Assembly (NCBI RefSeq): GCF_040183065.1 | Contig: NC_091118.1 | Location: forward strand, 204,929,686-204,993,685 | Source: Periplaneta americana | Taxonomy: Eukaryota > Arthropoda > Insecta > Blattodea > Blattidae | Length of the DNA stretch: 64,000 nucleotides | Reading direction: 5' to 3' | In this document: positions 62,478-64,000 of the stretch, in pieces | Layout of the letters: each line of letters opens with the position of its first letter | Numbering within the stretch: the stretch's first letter is position 1 | Notes under the pieces: model-generated | Databases searched by the model: none | What the model was told of the DNA's origin: nothing | The model's input: the letters and a program-made list of their open reading frames with translations, nothing else | Program-made: the position numbers and the translations under genes

Positions 62478-62905
62478 AGTATGTCAAGTACAATGAAATA
62501 TTTAGGTCTCTTAATGAGAATAAAATTATAATTGCACTTTGTAAGCTTCATAGCTAATCACTGGAAACCAGTCAAAAGGACGCACAAATAATGAGACTTT
62601 CATGTATTACTTAATTTCTCATGAACCAAACTGTACTACTGCCAACGTCACGCTGTCTATCGTTATTTACCCCATCCCTCTCAAAGCAGGTATGCAATGT
62701 TGCATACTAAGCTCATAGCAATACTTTCCCCGGGGCCTAGTTATGAGACATTGAGGCAGTGTCTACCCAACTTTATGTGTGTTTATAATTAAAATTCTAA
62801 GCTATATTAATATTTGGAGTTACGAAGTTACTGGTTACATCGATCAGTCAACATGACTTCATTCTTGTAAGACAGTTTGCTTGCTGGTGCTGCGCCGCTA
62901 TAATC
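62478..62905. other. Unassigned
   Basis: No gene recognised. Confidence 0.4.
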
Positions 62906-63528
62906 TTTTCGCTGTAAGAAAAATCCTAATATAAACAATAGCACGTGACTGAAGTGAGGCTTCATTGGCCGCTGTTTGGCGCTATAGATTCTCAGTACAT
63001 GTTACGCCTACTGTTGTACATTCTGTTTCATGTTAAACATTTCCCGTTACTCGTCAAGTAGGCCTAACCTCACTACTATGCATTCGTTTGTTTAGGAAAC
63101 ATTTACTTTATAATTACTACAATTAAATTATTTTTAAGTCTTATGTCTTCACAATGGACAGTTGAGGATACAGACGCCATACTTCAATACTAGCTTACGT
63201 GAACAATACTACGAGCTCAAGTGACGCCAGCTCGTTACAAGAACAGACTACCTCGGTATTACTGTTCGTATTCATCCGCGTTCATAGTACATAACAAAAT
63301 ATAAAAGTATCTTTTCTTTTACATAGCGTTTTACATTTGAGTGAAGTTAAATGTTTCATCGTACTTAACAACTAGAATTCAATTTTTTATTTTCAAATAA
63401 TACAAGATTGTGGTTTCCAAATCCGAACTATATTTTCCTGCGTCATGTGAGTGTTTCGACTGGGAGCCAATCACGGGTATGACAGCAACGTGCTTATGTT
63501 TACATTAGGATTTTTCTTACAGCGAAAA
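62906..63528. mobile_element. TIR element (MITE), 623 bp
   Basis: TTTTCGCTGTAAGAAAAATC plus CTAATATAAACA at the left is inverted at the right with one difference. No ORF. The duplication is not clear. Confidence 0.72.
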
Positions 63529-63677
63529 CAGTATATGTTTTAAGTGCTCGTTCACAGTATTCAATGAGTTGCCAGGACCTATTGTAGGGAGACACGACTC
63601 GACACTGTCTCTTCGGGTCTTTGGTTCTGTCATTCACTTCTGCTGGCTTCAGGCGTGTTGACTGAGTAACAGGTGTA

Positions 63678-63928
63678 GTCCACACCTGTGGAGTAACGGT
63701 CAGCGCGTCTGGCTGCGAAACCAGGTGGCCCGGGTTCGAATCCCGGTCGGGGCAAGTTACCTGGTTGAGGTTTTTTCCGGGGTTTTCCCTCAACCCAATA
63801 CGAGCAAATGCTGGGCAACTTTCGGTGCTGGACCCCGGACTCATTTCACCGGCATTATCACCTTCATATCATTCAGACGCTAAATAACCTAGATGTTGAT
63901 ACAGCGTCGTAAAATAACCCAATAATAA
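63678..63928 (+). mobile_element. tRNA-derived SINE, family S1, full-length copy
   Basis: Head GTCCACACCTGTGGAGTAAC through CCCGGGTTCGAATCCCGGTC, then the body acctggttgaggttttttcc and the tail aaaataacccaataata. Flanked by TAACAGGTGTA (63667-63677, 63929-63939). A 5'-truncated copy lies at 16613-16831. Confidence 0.93.
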
Positions 63929-64000
63929 TAACAGGTGTATGCGTAGCACAGCTCACCATCAAACCTCTTCTGAACGCTAGTGAGACATTCCCAATGTTGT

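Overview
This is a eukaryotic, AT-rich, transposon-dominated stretch of an insect genome. A blattodean (cockroach), most likely Periplaneta americana or a close relative, fits best. The main clue is the RTE-type LINE tail present in three copies (8.4-8.9, 11.7-12.2 and 43.0-44.3 kb), whose C-terminal protein ending I associate with cockroach gene sets. The species call rests on memory and was not searched.

Only three loci look like host genes, all on the minus strand. The first is the 5' part of a divergent ionotropic receptor at 1-839, open to the window edge. The other two are paralogous F-box/leucine-rich-repeat genes at 18794-20122 and 40252-41565. They share a splice acceptor just upstream of the ATG and probably arose by duplication about 21 kb apart. 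In both, the stop codon lies at or within a few bases of a transposon junction.

Almost everything else is mobile DNA, often nested. (1) hAT superfamily: an 8.08 kb element (45239-53320) with TIRs, an 8-bp duplication and a three-exon 590-aa transposase; a compact 2.2 kb element (56999-59194) with an intact 494-aa transposase; three ZMYM1-type copies sharing CAG-GGCGG termini (3604-4892, 34840-36626, 55550-56491); further non-autonomous copies at 38098-39184 and 51644-52574. (2) Tc1/mariner/pogo/IS630-like elements with TA duplications at 5.2, 6.6, 29.7, 30.8, 32.5, 36.8 and 39.4 kb. (3) Harbinger-like elements at 15.5, 32.7 and 61.1 kb. (4) Helitron-like elements at 9.4, 12.6 and 20.4 kb. (5) Penelope-like elements with GIY-YIG endonuclease at 27.9 and 41.7 kb. 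(6) Several tRNA-derived SINE families, one of which interrupts a hAT gene at 60.1 kb. (7) Two palindromic composites carrying tRNA-like sequences at 27.2 and 29.9 kb.

Minisatellites lie at 1.9-3.2, 46.0-47.9 and 53.4-53.75 kb, and long microsatellites at 9.8, 14.6, 16.8, 22.2, 51.8 and 52.4 kb. There is no sign of a bacterial-type operon, CRISPR array or rRNA. The value of the window lies in how cleanly several insertions can be dated relative to each other, in two elements that may still be autonomous, and in host gene 3' ends remodelled by transposons.
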